Part shown: piece after piece, positions 33,385-43,876 of the stretch | Numbering within the stretch: position 1 is the stretch's first letter | Layout: each line of letters opens with the position of its first letter | Source: Ligula intestinalis | Taxonomy: Eukaryota > Platyhelminthes > Cestoda > Diphyllobothriidea > Diphyllobothriidae | Reading direction: 5' to 3' | DNA: 64,000 nucleotides | Assembly: GCA_036362985.1 (NCBI GenBank) | Contig: JAYGXS010000008.1 | Span: forward strand, 16,604,673 to 16,668,672 | The notes under the pieces: generated by a model | The model's input: the letters and a program-made list of their open reading frames with translations, nothing else | What the model was told of the DNA's origin: nothing | The model's database searches: none | Translations under genes and position numbers: made by a program

Positions 33385-33800
33385 AAAGGATTCAAAAGTT
33401 GACGAGTTGAACGCAAGTGTGGTCAGAGTGGCCCAGTAGGCAGTCGCATAATAATTTATGTTGTTAATGTGGCCAAAAGCTGCGAAATTGCTGTCTACGT
33501 TACGTCTTGTGCGAGCCACCGAGGAAGAACACGGCAAGACGTAGACAAGGCAGACATCCTTGTACAAACCTAGTACATCATACTTAAGAAAGCGAACGCA
33601 TGCAAGATTGGACCAATGAGATTGTGGCCTCAAGTTAGGCGCGGCTTCATTGACTTTGTGAATAATGCAGTTTGCATGTTAGAGTCTTGAGCTTGGCCTC
33701 AGCCGTGCGCGTCGTCACGTGCACTTTGTGTGGGCGGACTGGTGGTCTGCCGTGCGAATGACTCGTCAGGGTGGTTTGCAGTTAAGCCGGGCCCTGACAA
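33385..33800 (+). repeat. Dispersed repeat, copy 2 (LTR-like, class unknown)
   Basis: Shares ordered blocks with 9660-10030, for example GTGCGAGCCACCGAGGAAGA, GGACCAATGAGATTGTGGCC and TTTGTGTGGGCGGAC. The minus-strand frame 33316-33633 crosses it and is not conserved in copy 1. Confidence 0.4.
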
Positions 33801-33930
33801 TATATGCGTGGGGAACTGCAGAACATATTAACTACAGTAGAAGCCTTTGGTTTAATGGTTAGTGCATAAAATGAATGATCAAACGAGCACCTTTCCTAGC
33901 ATCAGATTTTGGAAACTTGGAGTTGGGAAT

Positions 33931-33985
33931 GCCTGGCTGACGATGGCTAAGGAACTAGAAATGGTCATTCAACTCTCTTCTTTGT
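33931..33985 (+). repeat. S1 SINE body fragment
   Basis: GCCTGGCTGACGATGGCTAA, then GGAACTAGAAATGGTCATTC and AACTCTC align with the right arm of the palindromic S1 at 24704-24745. Confidence 0.45.
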
Positions 33986-34479
33986 TTCACCGAAATCTTA
34001 TTTCTTCGTTCTGCTTATGCGTATCCGAGGGACCGCACTTTCTGAAAACTCAGATATTTTACAAAAATAATCGTTTCACATTAGCTTTATGCCTTTGCAA
34101 CTGGCCGTTAAAGTAGATAATATTATAATTATTAATATCTGCAAGTTCATATGCCTGTCTGGAAAACAAGATTGCTTGCTCTTAATGACCCCTTTCTCAG
34201 GTGGATTCTTTTCAAGAATTCCTAAGTACAAATAGGCATTTTTCCATATCACCGTAAACAGTATAAACTGGAAAAATTTGGATGCAGGCTTGAACACCTG
34301 TTGGATTAATTTTTTAAATGACACAGTGGTCGATACGTTCTTCATCTACATTTTCTCACAAAAACGCCTAATGTCTGTAATTGTAAAAAGTCCTACAAAC
34401 CCAAAAGGCTGCGGGAAAAGATTTCCTGTCTGAAGGCCGCATTCCACCATAGACTAGGAAACTAGAAATTATCTTGAAC

Positions 34480-34681
34480 AAAGATCGCCAGATAAGGGAA
34501 AAACAGAAACAAAAGTAGACGTAGGAGGAACAGGAGCGGATATAAAAGTGGGGAGGGGAGGGATGAGCAGTGTCTGTGGGGGGAAGGAGGAAGGAGGATG
34601 GTGGGACTTGGATAGGAGGGTGAGCCTGGGCAGAGTGATGAGGAACAGAAAAATAGAGGAATGGTTGGAAGTTGATGGTTT
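34480..34681 (+). other. Purine-rich tract flanking the Gypsy element
   Basis: A strongly G/A-biased stretch (GGGGAGGGGAGGGATGAG, GGGGGGAAGGAGGAAGGAGG) lies directly before the 5' LTR. A similar G/A-rich tract follows the 3' LTR (44215-44370) and another lies at 46280-46680. The element may have inserted into an older purine-rich repeat. Confidence 0.45.
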
Positions 34682-35003
34682 TGTGGTAGCCCTTTGCCAA
34701 AATTGCACGCATTTACAACTTCGCCATATTTTCACTTGCACATAACTGTCTAGACAAACTCTTGCCATTAGGCAGTTCTGTAACTTGCATTTAGAACCTT
34801 TTATTTAAGTTAGCGTACAACCACTTCCCGCTACACTTTAACTCGTTTATTTGTTGATTCAATAGCGGACATTTTCTACCTATTGGTCTTCTTCACTAAA
34901 TGGGGTATGTAGTCGTTTTCGCATATTTAGGGTGTCTGACGCGATTTGGTTTGACGTGTTCTTAGCGTGGGATCGCATCATCGATTGCCTTACTCAGCTA
35001 AAG
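34682..35003 (+). repeat. 5' LTR of the Gypsy element
   Basis: It begins TGTGGTAGCCCTTTGCCAAA and ends GCTAAAG just before the primer site. It matches 43877-44197 at about 86 percent by eye with one or two indels. Well-conserved blocks include AACTCGTTT, TTGATTCAATAGCGGACATT and ATCGCATCATCGATT. The 3' end is fixed by the primer-binding site and is not the common CA. Confidence 0.88.
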
Positions 35004-35021
35004 TGGTGACCTCGTATTTGG
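35004..35021 (+). other. Primer-binding site, tRNA-Trp-like
   Basis: TGGTGACCTCGTATTTGG follows the LTR directly. The first eight bases fit the 3' end of a tRNA-Trp with CCA, the primer known for CsRn1-type elements. The remainder is diverged. Confidence 0.6.
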
Positions 35022-35147
35022 ACAGCGACCATCTGTTCATCACGCGTACATAGCGCGTTAACTTCACGCGTCTCCAAGCCAGTCAACAACCAATCAAATA
35101 CATTAACATTCGCTGCGCGCATTTTCTGACGCATACCTGTCACAAAT

Positions 35148-35936
35148 ATGCCGAAAGAGGACTCAGTATGCACCATCGCGCTGATGCTCCCTGAGTACTG
35201 GCCAAATGCGCCAGAATTATACTTCCTTCGCATCTAGTCAAGTTTTTACTCTGCAAACATTACCAAGGTAGTTACAAAATTCCACAGGCTGATTCAGGCG
35301 TTGCCACTGCAAGTGTTTTCTCAAGTGCAGTCAACAATTAAAGATCTATCTGTGAAAGCGCCATATACTGAACTAAAGGTAGCCCTCCTGCGTCTGCACA
35401 CAGCATCTGATCGCCAGAGATACAATCAACTCATCGGAGAAGAATCGTTAGGCCATAGAAAACCCAGCGGATTGCTGAGAAGATTAAAAACCCATTGGGG
35501 CGAGCTTCAGATAGAAGACAAGATTTTTAAAGAAATCTTTTTAGAGCGTCTACCAGCAGATATCCAGATAATCCTGGTTTCCAGCTCCGAGGATCTGAGC
35601 GTCTCAAAGCTTTCCGAGATGGCTGATAGAATGATGGAAGTGCAGAGATTCCAGCCATCATCTATATCGAGAATTTCAACTGCCCCAGCACACAGTGTGA
35701 ACGAGCAACTTGTGAAACAAATGGCGGCCATGGCAGAAGATATGGCCTCTCTAAAAATCAAAGTTTCCTGCCTCGCCGCTCGCCAGTCTTACAGTCCCCG
35801 CCGTGGTCGCTCTGGTTCAAGACCTCTTCCCGATAGCCTGTGTCATTATCATGCCAGCTTTGGCTCGAAAGCATACAGATGTGTATTCCCTTGTTATTTC
35901 AAGCCAACACAGGTAAACCAGTCTTCCAGAGAATAG
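35148..35936 (+). pseudogene. gag: Gypsy gag with CHCC zinc box
   Basis: ATG at 35148 opens a frame with a premature TAG at 35235-35237. The same frame then runs to TAG at 35934. The early peptide LPEYWPNAPELYFLR and the later ERLPADIQIIL and LSEMADRMMEV are typical of the capsid region of these Gag proteins. Near the end, C-H-Y-H followed by C-x3-C spells a Cys-His-Cys-Cys box, with an Arg/Ser-rich stretch just before it. Gag forms the particle and binds the RNA. Apart from one stop it is fairly intact. There is no ATG at 35301, where the longest stop-free stretch begins. Confidence 0.78.
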
Positions 35937-35938
35937 AG

Positions 35939-36537
35939 GCGACCGCCTTCTCTGGTTCTGCAGGCTTAGGTCGCACTTTCTATGTCTATGACACCTAGAC
36001 ACGCAGACGATTCCTCGTCGATACAAGGGCTCAGGTGAGCGTCATAACACCAAGTCCAGCCGACTGCCGCTGTCCCAACTCTGGCCTTCATCTCCAAGCT
36101 GTTAACTCTTCATCTATTTCCACATTTGGCAGCCTATCCCTGACCCTGAACATTGGCAAGCGAAGATCTTTCTCCTGGATTTTTGTGATAGCCGATGTCC
36201 CTGAAACTATTCTTGGCACCGACTTCCTTGCCAAGTTTGACCTCCTGGTGGATTGCTGCCGTTCCCGACTTCTTGATCGCTCGACCGGTCTGCGTGTTCG
36301 CGAAAAGACTCCCTTCACGACTCCCAGCAATCTATCTGTACTAGACACAGATATTGCTTGTGCTTATCGGGAGCTTTTTCTCCAGCATCCGAACATTACT
36401 AATCCGCAGTTTCGCAGCGGCGAGGTTCAACACGGTGTCGTTCATCACATCCGAACATCTGGTCCCCCTGCTTTCGTTCGGCCGAGAAGACAGGCACCTG
36501 CCCGCCTGCAGGTCGCTAAGGCAGAGATCGAACATAT
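35939..36537 (+). pseudogene. pol: Gypsy protease and N-terminal pol
   Basis: In another frame from gag, the region reads SGSAGLGRTFYVYDT, a TAG stop (35996), then RRRFLVDTRAQVSV. This is the aspartic-protease active-site loop, but the D-T-G triad reads D-T-R, so activity is expected to be lost. FSWIFVIADVP and ILGTDFLAKFDLLVDC (36175-36255) form the second protease half. A linker with HHIRTSGPPAFVRPRR leads towards RT. The frame is lost by a one-base change near 36537. Confidence 0.75.
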
Positions 36538-37146
36538 GTGCAGCTGGGCATCATACAACCTTCTGAAAGCCCCTGGGCATCACCTCTGCATATGGTGCCC
36601 AAGGCAAAATTGGGCCATTGGCAACCCTGTGGCGATTACCAAGCCATCAACAACGCAACGGTGCCCAACCGCTATCCCGTCTCCCATCTTCAGGACTTTG
36701 CCGGAACCCTTTTTGGAAAAGAAGTTTTCTCTAAGATTGACTTGGTGCGTGCCTTTCATCAAATCCCGGTCACTCCCGAGGATGTCCCAAAGATGGCCAT
36801 CACTACATCTTTTGGTCTGTTCGAGTTCGTCCGCATGCCGTTCGGTGTTCGCAATGCTGCCCAAACGTTCCAGAGGTTCATCGACCAGGTACAACTTAGC
36901 CTGCCAATGGTGTACAAATATATAGATGACCTCTTGGTGGCTAGTCGGAGTAGGGATGAGCACAAGGATCACCTAGCCCTGGTTTTTGATCGTCTCGACA
37001 AGTTTGGTGTCATCATCAATCCCTTCAAGTGCGTTTTTGGTGTGCCTACACTCGAATTCCTTGGCCATCATGTTGACTCCCAGGGCTGGAGTCCTCTGTC
37101 CTCCAAGGTGGACGCAATTCGTGATTTCGCTCCACCCAACTCAAGC
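36538..37146 (+). pseudogene. pol: Gypsy reverse transcriptase palm
   Basis: The RT fingers and palm are open. They show GIIQPSESPWASPLHMVPK, CGDYQAINNAT, FSKIDLVRAFHQIPV (first catalytic Asp), FGLFEFVRMPFGVRNAAQTF and the YIDDLLVA active site at about 36918-36941. FLGHHVD (37060-37080) marks the end of the palm and thumb. The catalytic residues I can check are present. The stretch is cut off from the protease by the frameshift near 36537 and from the connection domain by another near 37147. Confidence 0.85.
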
Positions 37147-37443
37147 GTCAGGTGAAAAGATTCATAGGCGTGGTCAATTATGATCGCTGGTTCCTCCCGA
37201 ACTGTGCCGACCTCATTCTGCCGCTCACCAATCTGCTGTCTGGTCCCAAAGGTCCACTTGAACTTACTGGAGAAGCATTGACCGCTTTTGAAAGGATCAA
37301 GACTGCCCTGGCCGACGCCACCCTGCTAATGCATCCCGCTCCCGAGGCTCAGCTGTCCTTGATGTAAGAAGCTTCGACAGTAGCCGCGGGGGCAGTCCTG
37401 CAACAACGCCTGCCTGTTTCGACTCAACCGTTGGCTTTCTTCT
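37147..37443 (+). pseudogene. pol: Gypsy RT connection and 5' half of RNase H
   Basis: In a new frame VKRFIGVVNYDRWFLPNCAD and LTNLLSGPKGPLELT give the connection domain. HPAPEAQLSLM is followed by TAA (37365-37367) and then EASTVAAGAVLQQ, where the family usually has Asp before AS (here Glu). The frame stops at TTCTTCTCAG because a minus-strand LINE is inserted. The domain resumes at 42157. Confidence 0.75.
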
Positions 37444-37694
37444 CAGTTTCAGTTTTTTTTTTCAGTTTATTTGGTGACGATAAATACAATTCCTGTGAAA
37501 ACCTTATCTAGTACATGTACAAGCACCTATAAAAATTTACCACTGTTAACATAGTATTGGCAAGCAGTGAGTAGCATTGTTTTTTACAATAAATGTTTGA
37601 TTTTTAGAGTTCAGATTTGGAGAGAGGAGAGGGGACGCATGTAATTATGCAAGCGTTGTTGGTACATCTGAAAGGAACTGGCCTTCACGACTGA

Positions 37695-40492
37695 CTATGG
37701 AAGGTTGCTCCACTGTTCTATGACACTTTGCGTGAAGAATTCAGAGCGGAGGTTTAGCTTGGACATCTTCATGCGCAGCTTCATTGTGTGCCCACGAAGA
37801 TGAGGCGAGAGGTGCCACTGAAACACGTCTTCAAAGCGTAATCCTTTCTCAAGACCGTTTATTATCTTGTTTACTAGGATAAGATCCCCTCTTTGCTGCC
37901 TGTAATGCAGAGGGAATAAATTTAGGCATGCCAGTCTATCTATGTAAGTGTGGTTCTTTAGACCCTTACTAGCTTTGTTGTTCGACACTGGACTTTCTCC
38001 AGACATGCTGTGTCCTTTGCTAGCCATGGCCGCCACGCCTGTATGCCATACTCTAGCTGTTGTCGAACAAATGTGCCGTACACTCTGCCAAAGAGATCTT
38101 CATCGAAGGCTAGAAACGCCCTTTTGATAGCGTGCAGCACTCCCGTGGCTTTATTTGCAGCTTTGACAGATTGTAATGAGGGCTTCAGATTACTCCGTAT
38201 CCAAATGCCGAGGTCTTTTTGCGTAGATGCTACGGGAATTTGGATGTTTTTCAGGTGATGTGTCCTGCTGCTCTGGGGGATAGGGTAGTTTGTTGTACGC
38301 AGGTGGAGGACGGCAGACTTTTGCACATTGAAATCCAGCAGCCATCTCTCGGACCACGTCTGCAGTTTGCAAAGATTATTTTGCAGAGCGTCTCAGTCGC
38401 TTGGGCGCTTAAGAACCTGCCAGAGCTTAACACCATCGGCGAACATGATTTTACCGCAGTTCAGTTCTTGAAGGCTGTCATTTACATAGAGAATGAAGAG
38501 TAGAGGACCGAGAACAGAGCCTTGAGGAATCCCACTAACTACGTTATTCCAGTCCAATTTATCCTCCCCGATGCAAATGCGTTGTTTTCGACCGATTAAA
38601 AATGACCTGATCCAGTCCAAAATTTTCCCATTGATGCCAAGAACGCTCAGTTTATGTAAAAGGCGTTGATAGGGTACGCTGTCAAAGGCTTTGCGGAAAT
38701 CGATGTACACTTCGTCCACTTCGAAGCCCTCTTCTAAAGCACTAGTCCAGGCCTCAATTGAAGTAAGTAAATTTGAAAGTCAGGAGCGCCCTCACCGAAA
38801 GCCATGTTGGAAATTTTGTATGATGTCACTTTCATCGCAAAATCTTAGTATGGCCTGCTTGACAAGGACCTCCATCATTTTGCAGGAAAGGCAACTCAAG
38901 CTTATGGGCCGAAAGCGGTTTGCAGACATCTTGCTACCTCCCTTATATAACGGTACGATTTTTGCCGTCTTCCACTGCAAAGGCAAGTCCCCTGTTCTCA
39001 TGGAAAGCTTGAACAGAATTGACAGAGGCACTGATAGCCCGGTTGACAGTTCTTTAAGTATCAGTCCAGGGATCTCATCCGGTCCAGGAGACTTTTCTAG
39101 TTTGACGTGACTGAGGACACGTCTTACGTCTGCGACAGAAAAGGAAACAGTTTCAATAACGGCTGAACCTTCGTCCACTTCTACTCCCGAATTGTCGTCT
39201 GGGGATTCCATCATAAACGTCGATTTGAAAAACTCTGACAGTAACTCTACTTTTCGTGGTCCTTCCGTTACTGCGTTCCCGAGGTTATCCCTTGAGCTGC
39301 AATGTCGTCTCGGTGCTTCCTTTGACTGCGGATGTATCCATAAAACTTCTTTGAACATATTGTGGCTTGTGTTGTAAGTTGACGCTCAAAGGCAGTTCTC
39401 GAATTTCGTATTTCCTTATGGCATATGTTTGGTTGTGCTTTATATTCAGCAATTGATGTTGAATCTTGAAGATGCTCGTACTTTTTCCGCAACTTTTGTT
39501 TCTTTTTCATGGCCCTTTTTATCGGCTGGTTTATATATGCAGGTCTGGCACATGGTCTTATTACTTTCATTGGGTGATGGACTTCAAGTAAGCGCTCTAC
39601 AGTCACTTGGATATGCTGCCATAATTCATTTTTATCGTTCGTATTGGATAAACAGTTTTCTGCGGAAGCGGTACGTCTTATTTCTTCAAAATCGGCTTTC
39701 CAAATATTTCTGCGCCTATTTATTTGCGATTTTGAAAACAGTAGGTAACACATGCAGGTAAAAGCAACGTGGTCGCTTAACCCAAGTGGCGGTTGTGAGT
39801 TCACTTCCCTTATGATCCCCTCTTTACTAAAAACGAGATCTAGAGAGTTTGATCGCTGGCCTTCTCACAGTCGGGTTGTGAAGTCTGTGTTGAATGAGAT
39901 ATTCGTCCAAAGAAAATTGAAGTAGTTGATAATTTAAAGGTGCTGCTGTGGCCTTTACTCCAGGCCTCATCCAATCGATGCCAGGAGCGTTGAAATCACC
40001 CAGGAGTAATAGGTTTTCCTGTTTACAGATAACTGTGAATGAACTTAGCAGTTCTACGTCGTAACTTTCGCTGGAGCCGGGAGGCCGATAAACAATGCAT
40101 ATATTGAGCGCCAGATGTTGCTAATCTTAATTTTGCATGAAATTATTTCATAGGGCTATGTCTGCGATTTCCCTCTGACAACAGGAAATTTCATTGGCTA
40201 CATAAAGTTCCACTCCCCCACCCCTATGTTGAGATCTGTCGCAGCGGAACAGTTGAAAGCCTTCAATGCTGACTTCGCTGATCCCTATTGCTTCGGTCAG
40301 CCAAGTCTCTGTTAATGCAATTTTATGCGGTTTCTGCTCAGATACTATTGTTTTGAGTTCGTCAAGTTTATTGAAGAGACTCTGACAATTGGTATAATAG
40401 ATATCGAGGCAGCGGCCACTATTGCTTGTGGTATCTTCTAGGACCGACCGGTTGACCATGGTTAAGTTTTCCGCCTGACTACTTCCGGCCAA
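37695..40492 (-). pseudogene. LINE ORF2: endonuclease and reverse transcriptase, broken
   Basis: From the right: an ATG at 40490-40492, then YTNCQSLFNKLDEL and ALTETWL (endonuclease start), GDFNAPGIDW (39971-40003), and SLDLVFSKEG followed by LSDHVAFT (about 39768-39845). These are the hallmark motifs of an APE-type endonuclease. RT follows: VKLEKSPGPDEIPG, WKTAKIVPLYKGG and NRFRPISLSCLSCK (38870-39090), then YIDFRKAFDSVPY, GIPQGSVLGPLLF and FADG at 38432-38443. The RT box should read F-A-D-D, so the second Asp is gone. The C-terminal part (RVYGTFVRQQLEYGIQAW, LFPLHYRQQRGDLI) runs to TAG at 37695. At least four frame breaks occur. In life the protein nicks the target and primes reverse transcription there. 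Confidence 0.85.
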
Positions 40493-41400
40493 AGAAAATT
40501 TCGTTCAATGTGGACTTTTTCTCCTCCTCTTATTTGTAGGCCGGTTTCGCCTTTGTTCTTTCGGTCGTTTAGATCGTTTTTCAAAAGTTGCGTTTTCCTG
40601 CGTTCCTTTGGTTCATATTCCGGCTGAAAGAAAACTCCAGCATGCATGGTTCGCAGAGACGACTTTCCTTCCAACATAAGCTGTGCCTGCGCTTCGATGT
40701 CCCAAATGACCTTTAATGGTCGTGGCCGAGAGCTTGAACCATTCGGCGGCTGATCCTTGCCTATTCTAAATGTTTTGAGAATTTTTACGGACTCTGTGCC
40801 CCTTAGCAGTGATTTAGCGCGCTGCCGAACGAGACCTCGATCGTGCACCACCTTATCCCCAGCAACTGTAGCCGTTGCTTCTGGTGCACCCTGTACCACT
40901 ATATTTTGTTTACGATTGGCTCGAGCTTAGTCCGTGGTCAAATCGCACTGAAGCAGAGTAGCAGCAAGGGTTTCGAAGTCCAGATATGTGAAAGATTCTT
41001 TGGGCATTTTGCTAGTAGCATTTTCTTCTAAGTTACCATTCGCCCTTTTGGTCCAATTCAACTTCCTTTTCTTCAGAAGTCTGCTCTTGGAGTGGTTGTC
41101 TTGCTTTTTGTTCACATGGCGTGCTCCAAGTTCTGTCTCGCGATAAAACAGAGGGTTTTGGTTGGTCCTAAGCAGGCCGTTTTGCATCCGCCTTCTGCTG
41201 GCGTATGCACCTGTGTTTGACCCTGCTGGACTCGTGGTTTCCTGGTTTATTAACCACTGACCTGTCCTCTGCATGCGCCGCATCCGGTGGTGTTATCTGA
41301 TTGTGCTTTATGAGCACTGCTAGTATCTCCGCGTAAAATTCAAGGCTTCCCTCTAAACGCATTGCGCGCGTGGCTAGGTTAAGACATCCATCGCAATCTG
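40462..41400 (-). pseudogene. LINE ORF1 remnant
   Basis: Several short minus-strand frames lie upstream of ORF2. The last (40462-40899) contains VKILKTFRIGKD, a SRPRPLKVIWD stretch and FFQPEYEPKERRKTQLLKND. This layout is the nucleic-acid-binding C-terminal region of CR1/Jockey ORF1 proteins. The frame near 41400-41283 starts KPARADCDGC and RLEGSLEFYAEILAVL and may be the N-terminal part. The ORF1 stop overlaps the ORF2 start by about 31 bases, as is common in such elements. Confidence 0.65.
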
Positions 41401-42156
41401 CACGCGCAGGCTTATTTGGCTGGGTGGTGTTCGGTTAAAATAGGGTTGGTGAAAGAAGATGCGTTTTTGCATAGTGGGTGGTCTGGGATTTCGTACGCGT
41501 TATTGAAAGCGCTTCGGCTATTTCTGGGAGTACCTTGTCAAAAGTTGTAAGAGGCGGCTTACATAAGCAAACCTGATTCCACCCGTTAGAGTATATCTTA
41601 GCTACTTGGCCTTCAATGTGTGAGCTGGTGGTGAAGTCGTTAGATCGTCCGACATTATAAAATACGGTCCGGGGTTCAAATCCAGCCATCGACGAACATT
41701 TTTTTCACCTAGCAGAGATGGATCGTGCACGTTAGCGTTATCCATGCTATTGGAAACTATATTAGAGTGCATTAATTCAAAGTCTGCAATCAACCGGCTG
41801 TGCTATTATAGACAGCGAAAAGATTTACTTGTGCAATTAATTTCAACAGTCAAAATTGGTTATGTGAACGACTCAGCCTTTGTTGTAAGGAGTTCTTTGC
41901 ACTGTAACAATCAGACTCAGAAGCAGCGATGTTGTTCTTAGGGGCGAGTGAACTTCCAGGTTTGTGCTGATCGTAAAGATAATTTCCACAGCGTGGTTTA
42001 ATCCGTGGTCCAGTTAGATTGTGAAAGCGAAGGATTCGTCTCACTCAGATCGAATATTGCCAAAGGGCAGATGATACGCAGTTCCTTTGTCAGTTTTTAT
42101 AGCCAGATGTGAGCGCAAAGAGCTTAAATTCGAAACCAATTTCAAATTTCCCCCAT
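41401..42156 (-). other. LINE 5' region with tRNA-like B box
   Basis: No coding domain was recognised. On the plus strand 41625-41692 holds TGGTGAAGTCGTTAGATCG and GGGGTTCAAATCCAGCC, which look like pol III A and B boxes, but the T stem does not pair well. It may be a SINE fragment carried in or inserted into the LINE 5' end. Confidence 0.35.
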
Positions 42157-42474
42157 TTCTCGAAGAAACTCTTGCCCGGTGAGATGCGCTACAGCACTTT
42201 TGGCCGTGAACTCCTCGCCATCTATCTAGCAGTGAAGGATTTCCGCCATTAGCTCGAGAGCCGGGACTTCACCATCTTCACGGACCACAAACCACTTACC
42301 TTTGCTCTTCGGTCCCACTCCGATAAGTACAACCCCAGAGAGATTGGCCACCTAAACTACATCTCGCAGTTCAATATCGACATCCGCCATATGGGTGGCA
42401 CGGAGAATGATTTGGCTGACTTGCTGTCGAGACCTTCCTTTTCTGCACTCCAACTCTCCAGGGAATCGACCTAA
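42157..42474 (+). pseudogene. pol: Gypsy RNase H, 3' half
   Basis: The domain resumes after the LINE: FSKKLLPGEMRYSTFGRELL, AIYLAVKDFRH, a TAG stop (42250-42252), then LESRDFTIFTDHKPLTFAL with its conserved Asp. NPREIGHLNYISQFNIDIRH and NDLADLLSRP follow, up to TAA (42472-42474). The Glu of RELL and the Asp of TDH, both catalytic in RNase H, are kept. Confidence 0.8.
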
Positions 42475-42479
42475 GTGCT

Positions 42480-43820
42480 ATGGCCGCTGAGCAATCACGA
42501 GTCGGTTGTCTTGGCGACGAATCCGTTAGTGGTCTCCAGCTGGCAGACATTCCATTCACCACCGTTACTGGCACCATCCTCTGTGGCGCCTGGACTCCTT
42601 TCCATCGCCCTTTTATGCCGCCCTTGATGCGTCGAGCTGTGTTTAACGCTCTGCATGGACTTTCCCACCCTGGGATTCAAGCCTCACAGAAGCTCCTCGC
42701 GGAAAGGTTCGTCTAGCCCGGCATGAACAAGGATATCAAAGTTTGGGCCCAGTCATGCCCGAGTTGCCAACGGACCAAGGTCTACCGCCACAACAAGTCT
42801 CCGCCCGGCACCTTTCCTAGCCCCGACGCTCGCTTCAGTCATGTCCACCTCGATGTCGTAGGTCCTTTGCCTCCATCCAATGGTTTTACGCACCTGCTTA
42901 CCTGTGTCAATCGCTACACTCGCTGGGCCGAAGCCATAACCTTGCCGAACATGAAAGCAGAGACTATTGTTAAGGCTTTCGTCAGTCGCTGGATCGCCGT
43001 TTTTGGTGCCCCATCCACGGTTACGACTGATCAAGGTGCCCAGTTCGAATCTGCACTGTTCCAGACCCTCCTCAACTTCCTCGGCTGCACGCGATTTCGG
43101 ACGACGGCCTATCATCCAGCTGCCAACGGCATGGTGGAACGCTTCCACCGACAACTCAAAGCCACCCTGCGTGCCGCACAGAGCCCATCCGACTGGTCTG
43201 ACAACTTGCACCTAGCACTTTTTGGCATTCGTTTGGCACTATAGTTGGATCTGGATTGCAGTACGGCCGAATTGGTGTTTGGCACTACACTGCGGCTACC
43301 AGGCAAGACGGTATCCCCAACCGCTTGTGGTGCTGATGAGAATCCTACCAATTTTGTGCATCGCCTGCGTCAATTCATGCGCTCACTTTCCCCGGTCCCG
43401 CCTCGAACTCCTCCGCCTGTGTCTTAAGTTGAAAAAAACTTGGAAAACTGCACCCATCTGTATGTTCGATGCGACCGAGTGCGCAGACCACTGGAGCCGC
43501 CATATAAAGGTCCGTTCCGATTTCTTTCACGCAACGACAAGACCTGCCGGATCATTCGCGGTGCGAAGGAGGACGTGGTCAGTGTCGATCGGGTCAAGGC
43601 TGCTGTCGTCGAGGTGCCGTCGGAATTGACTGATGGACAACATTGTGCTGACCCCTTACCCCATATTGCTCCACCTCCCATTGCCCCTGCTCTACCTTCT
43701 ATATCCATTTCTACCCCTACCACTCCCGTTCCTAACGTTTCTAAAGCCACTGACATTCGCACTTCGCGTAGCAGCCGCCGAGTCCATTTTCCTGACCGGT
43801 TTATCATGCATGTTTTCTAA
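42480..43820 (+). pseudogene. pol: Gypsy integrase, three in-frame stops
   Basis: One frame throughout, broken by TAG 42714, TAG 43242 and TAA 43425 and ending at TAA 43818-43820. The zinc domain shows H-x4-H in HGLSHPG and C-x2-C in QSCPSCQRTK. The core carries HVHLDVVGPLPP, TTDQGAQFES and NGMVERFHRQLK, so the D-D-E catalytic residues are all present. After the third stop, EPPYKGPFRFLSR and VDRVK fit the GPY/F C-terminal module. The tail is Pro/Ser/Thr-rich. Integrase joins element DNA to the host genome. The domains remain readable, but the stops prevent a full product. Confidence 0.87.
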
Positions 43821-43865
43821 TGCTGCATTAGCCTTCGGTTTCGCTGTGCGCTATCCTTCGATCAA

Positions 43866-43876
43866 GGCGGGGGTAC
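43866..43876 (+). other. Polypurine tract before the 3' LTR
   Basis: AGGCGGGGGTAC sits directly before the TGTGG start of the 3' LTR and follows the integrase end by 45 bases. A G-rich purine run at this place primes plus-strand synthesis in LTR elements. Confidence 0.6.

Larger units (their letters stand above)
37444..42156 (-). mobile_element. CR1/Jockey-type LINE nested in the Gypsy RNase H
   Basis: A nearly complete non-LTR element inserted antisense to its host. Its 5' end is near 42156 and its 3' end near 37444, where the plus strand shows TTTTTTTTTTCAGTTTATTT (poly-A-like tail with AATAAA on the minus strand). Flanking TTCTC on both sides may be a short target duplication. It encodes an ORF1 relic and an ORF2 with endonuclease and RT. 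Stops and frameshifts are frequent, and the RT box is mutated. The insertion dates after the Gypsy element. Confidence 0.85.

Noticed and set aside
36035..36925. Single 296-codon protein ending at 36925
   Set aside because: Only the part before about 36537 is in the true pol frame; the rest is an out-of-frame reading of RT after the frameshift.
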